The notes under the pieces were generated by a model. It was given only the letters and a program-made list of their open reading frames with translations, did no database searches and had not been told where the DNA came from. A stretch of 64,000 nt of DNA. It comes from Echinometra lucunter. Its lineage: Eukaryota; Echinodermata; Echinoidea; Camarodonta; Echinometridae. Below, piece after piece: positions 1-10,410 of this stretch. Numbering within the stretch: position 1 is the first letter of the stretch; every line of letters starts with the position of its first letter. Made by a program: the position numbers and the translations under genes. Location: positions 35,573,624 to 35,637,623 of the forward strand of contig CM057151.1 of the NCBI GenBank assembly GCA_029962745.1, given 5' to 3'.

Positions 1-1165
1 TGTGGAGAATCGACACATTGCCTGAATACTTAAAGACATTGGTTAACATAATTCAAAAAAATCTCATTTTGTTTCTTGAAAATGGGATAAACATAAGGGT
101 TATAGTGTAAAAATACCACTCTACAAGTTTCAAAGTATAATACCCACAGGAATTATTTTTAAAAATTAGAAATGTGAACCAATGTTTGAAAAATATACGA
201 GGGTTGGTTGCACAGACTAGACGTAAGGAGTGCGCTTGGGCGCATGGCTCACCAGACCGTACTGTGTGTATTGGCATATCACGCGGTGGGAGGCAGATAA
301 TAGTATATTTTAATTCGAGCAAAACGGTCCTCTTATTTATTGTCTCTGAGACGAAAATTAATATAATCGGGTTTGCATCTAACTAACAGTTTTTCATTCC
401 AAATTGTGGTTGGTTTCAGGGTTTTTTAGTACAAATACAAGTACTCATATGCTTGTTTCATCTTAGTTTGAGAATTTTTAAAGTCAGCTGCTCACAAAGT
501 TAGCCGATGCATTTAAAGGAAACAAAAAAAACCCTCAGGTCAAGTAAATTGTAAACTAAAGCTAAGACAGAATAAAACAGATCAGTGAAAATTTGAATGA
601 AATTTGATACGGAATAAGCAAGTTATGCCTATATGAAATTTTCTGTTTTGACACTTCCATAGCTATTGGTGATATAATTTTTGGACAACTCTTGAGCTTT
701 TGATATGATTTGTACACAGAATTTCACTTATTCTTTATTTTCTTGGAGAACATGTGTTTTCATTGTCCTTATCCCAATTGTGTTTTAGAGAAAACACTCC
801 TACATGATATATTTTGCATTTGGCCTAAGAAAACGTGCAAATCTAATTAAAATGAAAGCGTTTAATTATGTATGTACACACATACGGAGAGGTGTCAACA
901 AAATAATGACATCATTAGCTGTGGTAGTGTCAACAAATGTCATAAAGAAAATTTCATATAGCTGTAACTTTCTTATTCTGTGTCCAATTTCATTCCAATT
1001 TTCACTGATCTCTTTTATTCTGTCTCAGCTTTGATTTAAAAACTGCTTGACTTGAAGGTTTGGGTTTTTCTTTAGAGACCCAGATTGTCATGTTTTCCTC
1101 ATTTTAGTCACACTGTCATTTTGATTGGCTCTTATTTCTCTCTATTTTATCTAATGATCTGGTAG
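1..1165. other. Probable intron or upstream part of ACY1; no coding exon seen
   Basis: AT-rich DNA with only short spurious reading frames. The next upstream ACY1 exon, which should encode the segment before the lid/dimerisation-domain end, was not found here and probably lies outside the window. I see no recognisable repeat or RNA gene. Confidence 0.5.
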
Positions 1166-1234
1166 GACATGGTGAAGAAATTAGATGAACTTGTGGCATG
1201 TGGTGGATCTGGCGTCTCCTACAAACTGCCGAGG
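1166..1234 (+). CDS. ACY1: Aminoacylase-1 internal exon (third from last)
   Basis: This is a 69-nt, phase-0 exon between a TAG acceptor and a GTGAGT donor. It translates to 23 residues beginning DMVKKLDEL and ending SYKLPR. It corresponds to the animal ACY1 segment just before the conserved SDDSxWW region, where the helix and strand of the peptidase M20 fold resume. Aminoacylase-1 is a cytosolic zinc enzyme that hydrolyses N-acyl-L-amino acids. The exon alone would be weak evidence. Its frame and spacing with the next two exons, which match ACY1 strongly, make the assignment firm. Upstream exons are not in the window. Confidence 0.8.
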
Positions 1235-2412
1235 GTGAGTCTACATAGTTTTGTAATTGACACCATTCCATTCTGTAGTTATTTATGAAGGTGAAGGCAG
1301 TGAAGTATTTTCAACTCTTCTGTTTCTTTGAGCCAGTCAAGCCCAAAATTGGCCCCCATTACCTAGACAGTTCATTCTATAAGAACTATAAGAACTGCTC
1401 AGAGGTTACTTTTAGGCTAATTTTGTATAATAATCTAGGCTAATCTTGTTTTATTGTTCAATTATGGTTGTACAGTGACCAACACTACTTCACATCATGA
1501 AAGAATGTCATGAGGTTGTATTGAAAGGTTGGTATTAAAGTGATTACACAATGGTAAAAAAAAAATTGATCGAGAATAGAGTTCTAAGAAAAATTACATT
1601 AAAAATATGATGATTTTCAATCAAAATCAATGCAATTTGGCTAATTTTCTCATAAAAAGATCAAGAGCTGACCAAAAAATTTGAGTATGAGGTATAACGT
1701 AAAAGTGGGTACCCAGCTTCGCGCATTGCAGTTGTGCTGCGCGCAAGACTGTACATATGTATTATACCTTGCGAGCATTTTGCTAGAAGTGCGCGACAAG
1801 GTACCCACTTTGACGTCATTTTGACGTAAAAGTGGGTACCCAGATGAAACTGGGTCACAGCTGAAGGGTCAAAAATATCCTGAAATCTTACCATATTTGT
1901 GGGTTTCCTTGGCAACACGACTTTTTAAAAAACTTTCGGCGGATGATTTTCTGCTAATAAAGTCATGCTCTTTTAAATGAGCTAACATTGTTTCAGCATT
2001 GGGTACCCCCTTTAAATGATTCATGCATTTTGTGAAGTTTTATGATCAACACAATTAGAAAAAGTCTTCTTTAGTGCACAGACAAATGAATGCACGTGTG
2101 ACATCTAATTTGGTCCATAGTTCTTATCTGTATAGAGAAATATTTCAAATTTGCACAGTAATTTCTGTACACACATTTCATACCAAGGACAACTCTTTTC
2201 AAGTAACATTTTTGCTGTGATTTTCTTCCACATAGAACTTACGAGAATGGAAAAGCACACAAATTATATTTACTTTGACAAGAAGCCAGTCTCTCTTTGA
2301 AATGAGATTTTTAAAAAGGGACATCGTTAATGTAGGTGAAAAAAAAATTAATCATTCATCTTTTGTTGTAATATATCACCTTGTGAAACTCTTTGCATTT
2401 CATCCCCTGTAG
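1235..2412 (+). other. ACY1 intron
   Basis: The intron lies between the GTGAGT donor and the acceptor before the WW-containing exon. It is AT-rich and contains a small cluster of GTGGGTACC repeats at 1700-1844. No other gene is seen. Confidence 0.7.
1696..1844. repeat. Short repeat cluster with three GTGGGTACC-type motifs
   Basis: GTAAAAGTGGGTACCCAG occurs directly twice, near 1701 and 1827. An inverted GGTACCCACTTT lies between them near 1801. TGACGT motifs sit beside the second copy. It may be a degenerate small palindromic element; no target-site duplication was identified. Confidence 0.45.
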
Positions 2413-2489
2413 AAAGGTGTGTGCTACACAACCCCGCTGAGCGATGACAGTGTCTGGTGGCATACATTCAAGAAATCCTGTGAAAAGGA
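2413..2489 (+). CDS. ACY1: Aminoacylase-1 penultimate coding exon
   Basis: This 77-nt exon lies between an AG acceptor and a GTAAGC donor. It starts in phase 0 and leaves two bases (GA) for the next exon. It encodes KGVCYTTPLSDDSVWWHTFK and a short tail. The SDDSxWWxxF pattern is the animal ACY1 motif found as DDSNPWWAAF in the human enzyme. It belongs to the catalytic domain of the M20 metallopeptidase fold. The split codon GA|A is completed correctly by the next exon, which supports both boundaries. Confidence 0.88.
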
Positions 2490-2848
2490 GTAAGCAAAAT
2501 GATGAATTTCACAACTTTTTGCTTGATAATTTGCATGAGGTGTGGGCAGTATAAATTCCATGTAGAATAATGAATGTCAAATTTTCTTCTGAAATTTTTC
2601 CTGTCATTTTCATAGTTAAGTAAGACTTGTGAAAGAATGATTTGAGATTTCCACTTCGGTATTTATCAAATTATTCTATGTAAATGTTCTGTGACTCTCC
2701 TATTTCTGTTATATATGCTCTAAATTAGAAATAATCCATTGTCTAGTATTTTGGGGGCCCTAGATGTCATGTCCACAGTGCTGTTTACTGATGGTTCTGT
2801 CCCAATTTTGCAGCATATGAAAACATTTTGTCATCACCTTGTTCGCAG
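2490..2848 (+). other. ACY1 last intron
   Basis: This is a 359-bp phase-2 intron ending in TTCGCAG. An open frame continues upstream through the acceptor from about 2739, but those residues do not resemble ACY1. Confidence 0.75.
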
Positions 2849-3062
2849 AAAAGTGGAACTACAGATTGAGATCTTCCCAGCAGGAACGGACAGCAGATAC
2901 ATCCGAGCCTTGGGCATCCCCTGCCTGGGATTCTCACCGATGAACAACACTCCTATCCTTCTCCACGATCACAATGAACGTCTCAACGAAGACATCTTCC
3001 TTCGAGGTATCTCCATCTATGAAACTATCATTACCGATATCGCCAATGTGCCTGATGCGTAA
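2849..3062 (+). CDS. ACY1: Aminoacylase-1 terminal coding exon
   Basis: The 3' coding exon of cytosolic aminoacylase-1 encodes about 70 residues and ends at TAA (3060-3062). It carries the most diagnostic part of the enzyme: EIFPAGTDSRYIR, then GFSPMNNTPILLHDHNERL, then FLRGISIYETI. In ACY1 the HDHxER histidine (LLHDH) is a zinc ligand and the TDxRYIR stretch contributes to the substrate pocket. Both are intact. The C-terminus NVPDA matches the usual end of vertebrate ACY1, so the protein looks full length here. The in-frame ATG at 2739 is intronic and is not used. A candidate AATAAA lies near 3497, but the true 3' end cannot be set from sequence alone. Confidence 0.93.
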
Positions 3063-3066
3063 CGTT

Positions 3067-3178
3067 AAGAGTACTCCACAACGACAATGAATGCCTCAAC
3101 AAAGACACCGTACTGCCTGGTATCTCTTTCTATTTGCAATCATTACTGGTATTGCAAACATGCTTGATACATAATGTG
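3067..3178 (+). pseudogene. Degenerate tandem copy of the ACY1 terminal exon (copy 1)
   Basis: Directly after the ACY1 stop, the segment CTCCACAACGACAATGAATG onward repeats the real exon's CTCCACGATCACAATGAACG. It continues through CCTGGTATCTC...ATTACTGGTATTGC and ends GCTTGATACATAA, parallel to CCTGATGCGTAA. It has substitutions and indels and lacks the upstream half of the exon. It is probably transcribed as 3' UTR and not translated. Confidence 0.7.
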
Positions 3179-3692
3179 AAGAGGATACAAAGTATAAATT
3201 GTCTGACTTTAACATTTTTTAAAGTTTTTGTATATGAAACTATATTTTAGGATGTATGGGATGTTCCTGTTGATCTATGTTCTACTATCTTTCTCAAGAA
3301 ATTACATATTATGCAACTCGATTCTAAATCAGTCTAAATTAGAGTAAAGGCTTCTTTTGTGACATAAGCAAAATATTTGGAAAACAGTTGTAACATTATT
3401 AGATTATGAGCAAGATCTACATATTCATATGAAAACTTCAACCCACGTCACCCTCCCTAAAGGAGTAATGATGAGTAAAATAACTATGAATTGAAAATAA
3501 ATAACATCGTGGCTGTCAGCAATGAATTCGAAACATGACTTAGCTTTTTTCCTCTCGAGCACTTTACTGTCTGACCTAATGGTATAGCATACATAAGTAA
3601 AATGTTGAGTGACTTGCACAGATTGTCTAATGCAATATAAAATGGTTCTAGCCAAATGGAAAGGGACATCTAGAATGGGAGGATTCCTGACA

Positions 3693-4108
3693 TTAACCCA
3701 TTCGTGACAGGAATTATTTAAAGCCTAATTTGATCAGCTTTTATTCTTCAAATTGGCAACACCAACATTTTTATTTTATTGCTACATTTTTCTTATAAAA
3801 TGTCATGTATATGAAATGAATATAAATTGACAGAAATTATGATGAGAAGTCAAAAAGTTGCCAATTTGCAGGGGAAAACAGTGATTTTAAACTTTCTATC
3901 ACATTGCCAATTTAAGGATTTCAGTGCTTATTTTCCTTTAAAAAAAATTTCAGCATCAAACAACGAATATTGATGCAACCAAAATGGGCAGTTTGTGTAG
4001 AATTTTTGACTCTTTCTGCTCATGTATTTGGTATGATTTTTTAGGGCTTTGCATCAAAAGATATTAGGCCAAACCACAAAATGTGGACCTCTGTCACGAA
4101 TGGGTTAA
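3693..4108. mobile_element. piggyBac-type MITE with TTAA target duplications
   Basis: The ends TTAACCCATTCGTGACAG (3693-3710) and CTGTCACGAATGGGTTAA (4091-4108) are perfect inverse complements. A TTAA at each border followed by a CCC-starting terminal repeat is the piggyBac hallmark. The 408-bp interior has no transposase frame, so it is non-autonomous. It sits inside the duplicated DNA downstream of ACY1. Confidence 0.85.
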
Positions 4109-4127
4109 TGATGGGACTAAAGCCTGC

Positions 4128-4200
4128 CTGATAGCAAGCTGGTATCTCTGTCTAAAATATATACAATCATTACTAATGCTGCAAACATGCTTGATACATA
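4128..4200 (+). pseudogene. Degenerate tandem copy of the ACY1 terminal exon end (copy 2)
   Basis: CTGGTATCTCTGTCTAAAAT...CAATCATTACTAATGCTGCAAACATGCTTGATACATA is nearly the same as the tail of copy 1 (CTGGTATCTCTTTCT...ATTGCAAACATGCTTGATACATA). It is shorter and more decayed than copy 1. Confidence 0.6.
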
Positions 4201-4412
4201 CATAGATATGAATTGAAAAATAGACAACATTGTGGCTTCAGCAATGGATTCACGACATGATAATAGCTTCTTTTTTTCTCCCATCTCTCAAGCTCTTTAC
4301 TGTCTGGCCTGATGATCTAGCATACATGTATAATGCTGGGTGACTTGGACAGATTGTTTATTGCAATATATAATAGTACTAGCCTGATGGAAAGGGAAAT
4401 CTGAAATTACCG

Positions 4413-5110
4413 AGACGTTGCCTAAGATCAGTTATGGTAAATACTGACATGATTTTGTTTAAGTGTTACAGTATAGTGGGTCACTTGAAAGACTATTAGC
4501 TGAGAAAGTTTAGGGCTCTTATCCAAGCCTTACAGTAATGTACTTCAACATGAATTTGTATTTGATATGCCAGTGGACTTTATGTTGGCAGCTGAGCTAT
4601 ATAACAACCAAGGTTATGGTATGGATAAGCCAGGCTTGTAATGACATTGTGGGATAAGCTATATGGGAGAAATCACTCTTATCATTATTGTAGTATTAAA
4701 TGTACCAGTATTAGAATAAGGACTCTGAGGCTTGCAAGAGTATAATCATGTATGTGGAATATAAGATGAAATTCTCCATCTTTGTCTTGTCTCATATGAG
4801 ATAAACATGAGTGAGGGGACCTGTCCTGTAGCAGCCAAACTAGCTTGCCTGGGAGGGAGGAGGGGGAGGGGAGAGGAGGGAGGTACCTGAACAATGGATA
4901 CATGTTAAATACATTTATGAAATGTTGACATGTGAAATAAATCTTTACTATACCATTGAAAGGTTATTAAAATTGCAATTTGATCTTTGCAACTGCTGGA
5001 AAGTATGTCACCACATGATAAAGAGATATCCAGTGAGCTTTCCCAGACCATCTGGCAATTAAGTATAGAGGCATCAGTGGTATGATAACTCTGTGGTAGA
5101 GCCCTGTACC
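4413..5110. other. Intergenic; no feature beyond a G/A-rich tract
   Basis: AT-rich unique-looking DNA with a purine-rich GGGAGG tract near 4851-4885. No coding, RNA or element boundary was recognised. Confidence 0.4.
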
Positions 5111-6311
5111 GGCCGCACAGAAACGCTGCTGTTAGCAAGTTTGTTAGCGCTAACAAGTCACTAACAAATCAGCCACTATCAGCACGGGTAAAATGACCGC
5201 ACAGAAAGCGCTGTTAGAGCGCTGTTAGACACCCGCGCTGTTAGAGTGCCGTTATTGGATTTGAGCCATGGAGTTAGGCAAAATCAAAGTGTTGACGCCC
5301 TCTACGTTCGTTGGGTAAAATCATTTGTGCGTAGTAATCTATTTATAGATTGATGAATCTTGTTGATACAGCACTACACAGTGCATTGTTGTCTTCGTGA
5401 GTGACGGATTAACGAATCTTCGGAATAGCGAACCTTCGGAATAACGAGCTGTAACCTACATAAAGTAGAGGATGGGAGGTGGGGGAGGGGGGTATTGTGA
5501 TCATGCATTACAAGTCACCGACCCCCGTTATATCCTCTGGAAATTTAGAAAAAATATTGTTGAATATGGAGACATTAAAATAATTATATTAGATTTAAAA
5601 AGTTAAATCAAAATAATTTGTATCTAAGAAAATATAGGCATGCTATAGAATCTATATGAAGTATGATACATTGTAGTTTGACCCCCCCCCTGAAGTATAG
5701 TTCGTCACCCGTAATTAATCCCACTTGTGTCGGCCGTGGCCGCTTTGTGTAAGAGGGGTCGTAGACAACATGCACCACGTCCCGCTGTCGCGGAGGTCCA
5801 ACACTCTCCGCCCCAGTGGCAGAAAGTTTATATTCAAGTCAGATGAACTTAGATAGATACTTTCAAATTAGAGCTAGACTAATAAGATTCAAAGAAATCC
5901 AATTCGATGTTAAATCAAGTTTAACTTTAGATCTATTAAGTTGGGTTTATTTTCACTTCATATACGAGTTTAAAATCATATATCTAGTGTAAGTTAGAGG
6001 AATGTAATTTATGAATATATACAACGGAATATGATTTCATGAACAATATTCATATTACGTTGTAAGAAATAACATGGCATGCAAGTATGTCGGTATATTT
6101 TGTGCTAAATCATATCACTTTTCATAGATTATAGGTCTAGTAATGATAAATTTCCTAATTTCAACAATAATTTATCCAATAAGCATGAAGAAGAACAAGA
6201 AAATTATCATTATATTAAGATTAAGATACACAAAACAATTTTGCAAGCCCACTTCTCATCATTTTTTGTCTCGCCCACCGGAGGTGAAGGCGAGACTAAG
6301 GGATCCAAATG

Positions 6312-6408
6312 TCGTCCGTCCGTCGTCCGTCCGTCGTCCGTCCGTCGTCCGTCCGTCGTCCGTCCGTCGTCCGTCCGTCGTCCGTCCGTCGTCCGTCCGT
6401 CCGTCCGT
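6312..6408 (+). repeat. CGTCCGTCCGT minisatellite
   Basis: About 97 bp of repeated CCGTCCGTCGT units (11-bp period). It opens the satellite-carrying element. The Ser/Val/Arg-rich frames over it are artefacts of the repeat. Confidence 0.85.
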
Positions 6409-6410
6409 CA

Positions 6411-7760
6411 CAAACGTTATGAAAGATAACTTGGCAACCGTGACTCACTTTTCAACCAAACTTGGGTTGTAGATGCACTAAGGGGACCTGCATGTTATGG
6501 TCCAGTCAGAGGTCACATGGTAAGGTCAAAGGTCATTTCAGGTCAAACGTTAAAGTTTACGTGCAAGACTCTCTTATGACACAAAACTCTGCAACCGTGA
6601 CTCACTTTTCAACCAAACTTGGGTTGTAGATGCCCTAAGCGGACCTGCATGTTATGCTCTAGTCAGAGGTCACATGGTAAGGTCAAAGGTCATTTTAGGT
6701 CAAACGTTAAAATTTACGTGCAAGACTCTCTTATGACACAAAACTCTGCAACTGTGTGACACTGTTCAATCAAACTTGGGTTGTAGATGCACTAAGGGGA
6801 CCTGCATCTTATTGTCCAGTCAGAGGTCACATGGTAAGGTCAAAGGTCATTTCAGGTCAAATGTTAAAGTTGACGTGCAAGACTCTCTTATCACACATAA
6901 CTTTGCAACCGTGACTCACTTTTCAACCAAACTTGGGTTGTAGATGCACTGAGGGGACCTGCATGTTATGGTCCAGTCAGAGGTCACATGGTAAGGTCAA
7001 AGGTCATTTCAGGTCAAACGTTGAAGTTTACGTGCAAGACTCTCTTATGACTCAAAACTCTGCAACCGTGTGACACTTATCTATCAAACTTGGGTTGTCG
7101 ATGCACTGAGGGGACCTGCATGTTATGGTCCAGTCATAGGTCACATGGTAAGGTCAAAGGTCATTTCAGGTCAAACGTTGAAGTTTACGTGCAAGACTCT
7201 CTTATGACACAAAACTCTGCAACCGTGTGACACTTACCTATCAAACTTGGGTTGTAGATGCACTAAGGGGACCTGCATGTTATGGTCCAGTCAGAGGTCA
7301 CATGGTCAGGTCAAAGGTCATTACAGGTCAAACGTTGAACGGTTAAAGTTTACGTGCAAGACTCTCTTATGACACAAAACTTTGCAACCGTGTCACACTT
7401 TTCAGTCAAACTTGGGTTGCAGATCACTAAGGGGAAGTGCATGTTATCATTCTGTTGGACTTCACATGATAAGGTGAAAGGTCATTGGAGGTCATATGTT
7501 ACAGATGTTTTCAAATTCTTGAATTTGCTTTTCCTCTGTCATTTCTTGTATTTCAAACGTTAAAGTTTACCTGCAAGACTCTCTTATGACGCATAACTTG
7601 GCACATGTTGCTGCAATAGCAACCAAATTTGGGTGATAGATGCACTAGGGGTACATTCATGCTATTGTGCTGTCAGGTCACATGGTAAGGTGAAAGGTCA
7701 TTTTAGGTCAAACTTTACGACCTGCAAGACTTTCTTGTGACATCAAACTTGGTTAGGGCA
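6411..7760 (+). repeat. 157-bp tandem satellite carrying nuclear-receptor half-sites
   Basis: About eight to nine units share CTTGGGTTGTAGATGCAC, GGGGACCTGCATGTTATGG and GTGCAAGACTCTCTTATGAC. Each good unit contains four AGGTCA half-sites, including a perfect DR1, AGGTCA-A-AGGTCA. DR1s start at 6523, 6680, 6837, 6994, 7151 and 7308, exactly 157 bp apart. Two further units (near 7472 and 7688) carry one-mismatch versions (AGGTGA-A-AGGTCA). The last copies are diverged or truncated. Confidence 0.9.
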
Positions 7761-8997
7761 AGGGATGTACTTGGGGAAACTTTCGTGTTATTTAGCCACG
7801 GGTGGGCGAGACACAATCTTCCTATTGGCTTGTTTTTTAGTTGGAAAGGGCTCTTCCCCGGGCTCTTCACTCATGATAGAGTATTTGCCAATGATGATTT
7901 TCATCATCACTGGCTTTAATGCTTATTATGTAGCCTACTACACTATTAAGTTACATTGACTGTACTAAAAAGTACACGGTTACTAACGTAGGCGTCAGAA
8001 GGGGGGGGGGCAATTGCCTCCCATCATTCGAAAGGGAAGGGGGGTCGATTTTTGCCCTCAAAGGGCCCCCTCGGAAGAAAAAGGAAAATAAAATGGGATC
8101 ACAACCATGTAAAATGGGCATACTGGCATGATTAGTGCTCTAAAATGGAAACTTTCATTCAAAAATCAAAATTTTCTTACTTGGTCACTACGCAGCCTCG
8201 CATAGTAATTAGAAGCAACGTTTCTCAGTATTTAGAAATTCTTTCTATCATCTGTGAAAAAAGGGGCAGATGCTTGCTTTATTCGGGGGATTATCCCCCC
8301 CCCCCCTTCCTCCTCACTATCCTCATATATTGGCATAAGGGGGCCCTTTTTTTCATATTTGGGCAATGCCGGAATATGAAATTTCTGTAAATTGTCACCA
8401 CCAAAATTGTAAAAAAAAATTGCGCGCTCGTTTCGCTCGCGCGAAAGTTGTGAAACTGAATAGTTGATTTTTGGGCAGAGGGTGTCAGCCCCAACACCAA
8501 AATTTAACAGTATGCCATGCATAATCCTCCCATTGCCATGCCCGATCTCCTGAGTCTCTTACGCCATCCTAACATGCTAGAAGCGGTGAAAATAAACATG
8601 TTTCAAGTACATATGATGAGAGAAAGCTGGGACCCTTCCGGCGCGCCTGGTTACTCACCGTAGTGTTCTTTCCATTGCAGGGTCTACATGTCAAAAAGGT
8701 CTTCAAACACTGCTTTGGAAAGCCGATATTTCCTGAAAAATTCATTTTCATTTTCTTCTTGAAAGCATCATATTCAAGCTGTGAAGTGCTCTAAATTACC
8801 ATTTCCGCTCTTCATACTTGAAAATTTTCTCACTCAGTCGCTGTTGGCTTCCTAGCACACTATTAGTTTGTAATGTAAATGTTCACTTCATGATCTAGTT
8901 TTAATATCTTTGCTCCATTAAGCATTACCTGATTTTACAAAGATTTCTCTCTATATCAAGTGTCACAGAAAAATGTATTGGGGCCACTAAAAGCATT

Positions 8998-9498
8998 GGC
9001 GTAAATTCCGGGGTGCGGGATGGGGGGTGGGGGTGGGGATATATCCCCCCACTATTTGGAGAGGGGGGATATATGGCATTTACAAATATCCCTCTCACTT
9101 TTTAAGGAGGAAAATATATTTTGATTTATAAGTTAGTAAAAATTTGAATATCTATCATAAACGACCATCATATTTTAGAATTTCTATTTGAAAATGCGAT
9201 TGAAAACCAGAAAAAGTGGTTATTTTTGGCTCGCTCACTTCTCTCGCGCATCATATTTTATAATTTCTTTTCTAAAATGAAAACAAAAAAGTGGCAATTT
9301 TTGGCTGGCTCGCTTCGCTCGCTCGTCATATTTCAGAATATTTATTCGAAAATGCAATTAAAACCAAATAGGCGGTGATTTTTTGTTCGCTAGCTCGCAA
9401 CATTGACATTAAAATTTGTGCAAGAGGGGGAAAAAATCGTCCAAAAATTCAATTACACCCCCCCCCCCCACTCCTCAAACTCAAAGTGGATTTACGCC
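8998..9498. mobile_element. GGCGTAAAT-type MITE, copy 1
   Basis: It begins GGCGTAAATTCCGGGG and ends GGATTTACGCC, an inverted terminal match. The interior has poly-G/poly-C tracts at the two ends. Between them are about three roughly 100-bp internal repeats, each with TTTTGGCTCGCTCGC-like motifs and GAAAATGCGATTAAAA-like segments. Related copies lie at 52221-52721 (same strand) and 62260-62802 (opposite strand). No protein is encoded. Confidence 0.75.
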
Positions 9499-9988
9499 GG
9501 CGACTAAAACTCGAGCTTCACACTCGATTTTTCCATACACGCAAAAAAAAAAAAAAAAAAAAATCGGCTGCCCCTGCCCCCAACATTTTCTTTTGCCCTC
9601 CATTCCCCCCCCCCCCAACTTTATAGTGGTGCCGCCACTGCTCCTAGTGGCTTTATCAGCTAAATCTATGTCGTCCCCTATACCCGCCACATTCTTAATT
9701 AGGTCTAGGTCTATTTTGAACCATTTTGAAGTACTTGGTACAAAAAGTGGGAGACAAGTTATAGCGCACGACAAGAAATTATTCACTAACATTGCCACTA
9801 TAGGCGCCCCTAGCACCGTTAGTGAGTTGTTAAAACATTACCACTACTGTTAGCTTCTGTGCGGCCTTGAAATGTTAGGCTAACAGCGCTGTTAGTGAAT
9901 TCGACTAACATTACGCTTCTGTGCGGCCAAACCATCGCTACCGGTACTGTTAGTGCGCTGTTAGCGCTAACAACGTTTCTGTGCGGCC

Positions 9989-10410
9989 ATGCCTGGTCTC
10001 ATTACTGGGAGTGCTCAAAACTAAACTGGGGGTGTGCTAGTGTCCTTTGCTGAGGCATTAATCCTCATTAGCAAGTCCTTTGGAAAGGACTGAAAGTGGT
10101 TGGTCCCCTGGCTTGCTTCAGCACAAGTTTTCTTAGCAGTTGGGTAAAAAAAAAAAAACATGTAACAGTTTAACCATCAATTTCAAGGGCTATGAACTGG
10201 TTGCCCCTTATAATGTGATTGATTGTGTTTACAATACTGTGAATCATGTCAATCAGTATTCCCTCCACTCTATCTCCCCCTCCCCTCCCTGCTGCCTTCT
10301 CTCTCTCCCCTATCCTTTCCTCCCTCCCTCACTCATTTGTCCTCTATTATCTCTCAACTCCCTCTCCCACCCCTGATACATTTATTGAAAATGATAATTA
10401 GACCCCTGCT
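9989..10410. other. Intergenic with a pyrimidine-rich tract
   Basis: It contains a CCCTCC/TCTCC-rich stretch at about 10259-10375 and otherwise ordinary AT-rich sequence. No gene was recognised. Confidence 0.4.

Larger units (their letters stand above)
3480..4412 (+). repeat. Tandem duplication downstream of ACY1 (arms about 3484-3677 and 4200-4412)
   Basis: The block TATGAATTGAAAATAAATAA...GGAAAGGGACATCTAGAAT is repeated as ATGAATTGAAAAATAGACAA...GGAAAGGGAAATCTGAAAT. The copies share the order of ATCGTGGCT/ATTGTGGCT, TTTACTGTCTG, TAGCATACAT and GATTGTTTATTGCAATATA. With the exon remnants at 3067 and 4128, this shows that about 0.75 kb including the end of ACY1 was duplicated. The MITE then separated the arms. 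Confidence 0.75.
6269..7812. mobile_element. Satellite-carrying element with GTCTCGCCCACC inverted ends
   Basis: GTCTCGCCCACC (6269-6280) is inverted as GGTGGGCGAGAC (7801-7812). Next to the left end, CCGGAGGTGAAGGCGAGAC forms a hairpin with the terminus. The interior starts with a CGTC/CGT tract (about 6312-6408) and continues as a 157-bp satellite. It is nested inside the larger 5.1-10.0-kb insertion. The architecture of hairpin end, CGTC tract and tandem repeat array recurs at 10.4 kb. Confidence 0.65.
5111..9988. mobile_element. About 4.9-kb TIR-bounded composite insertion, non-autonomous
   Basis: GGCCGCACAGAAACG at 5111-5125 is exactly inverted as CGTTTCTGTGCGGCC at 9974-9988. Both subterminal zones are full of GCGCTGTTAG/CTAACAGCGC-type repeats (5123-5255 and 9810-9972). 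Further internal CTTCTGTGCGGCC copies lie near 9853 and 9911. Dense subterminal repeats are typical of cut-and-paste transposons. No transposase frame is present, and the interior is made of other repeats (the 6.27-7.81-kb satellite element and the 9.0-9.5-kb element). I found no clear target-site duplication, so the superfamily is open. Confidence 0.6.

Noticed and set aside
2739..2848. In-frame ATG upstream of the last ACY1 exon
   Set aside because: The residues do not resemble ACY1, and the AG acceptor at 2847-2848 restores the exact split codon from the previous exon.
6143..6472. 109-residue frame with repeated PSSVRRPSVV
   Set aside because: It is the 11-bp CGTC minisatellite read in frame.
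6411..7760. Array of regularly spaced repeats that could suggest CRISPR
   Set aside because: The whole 157-bp unit is repeated, with no unique spacers, in a eukaryotic sequence.
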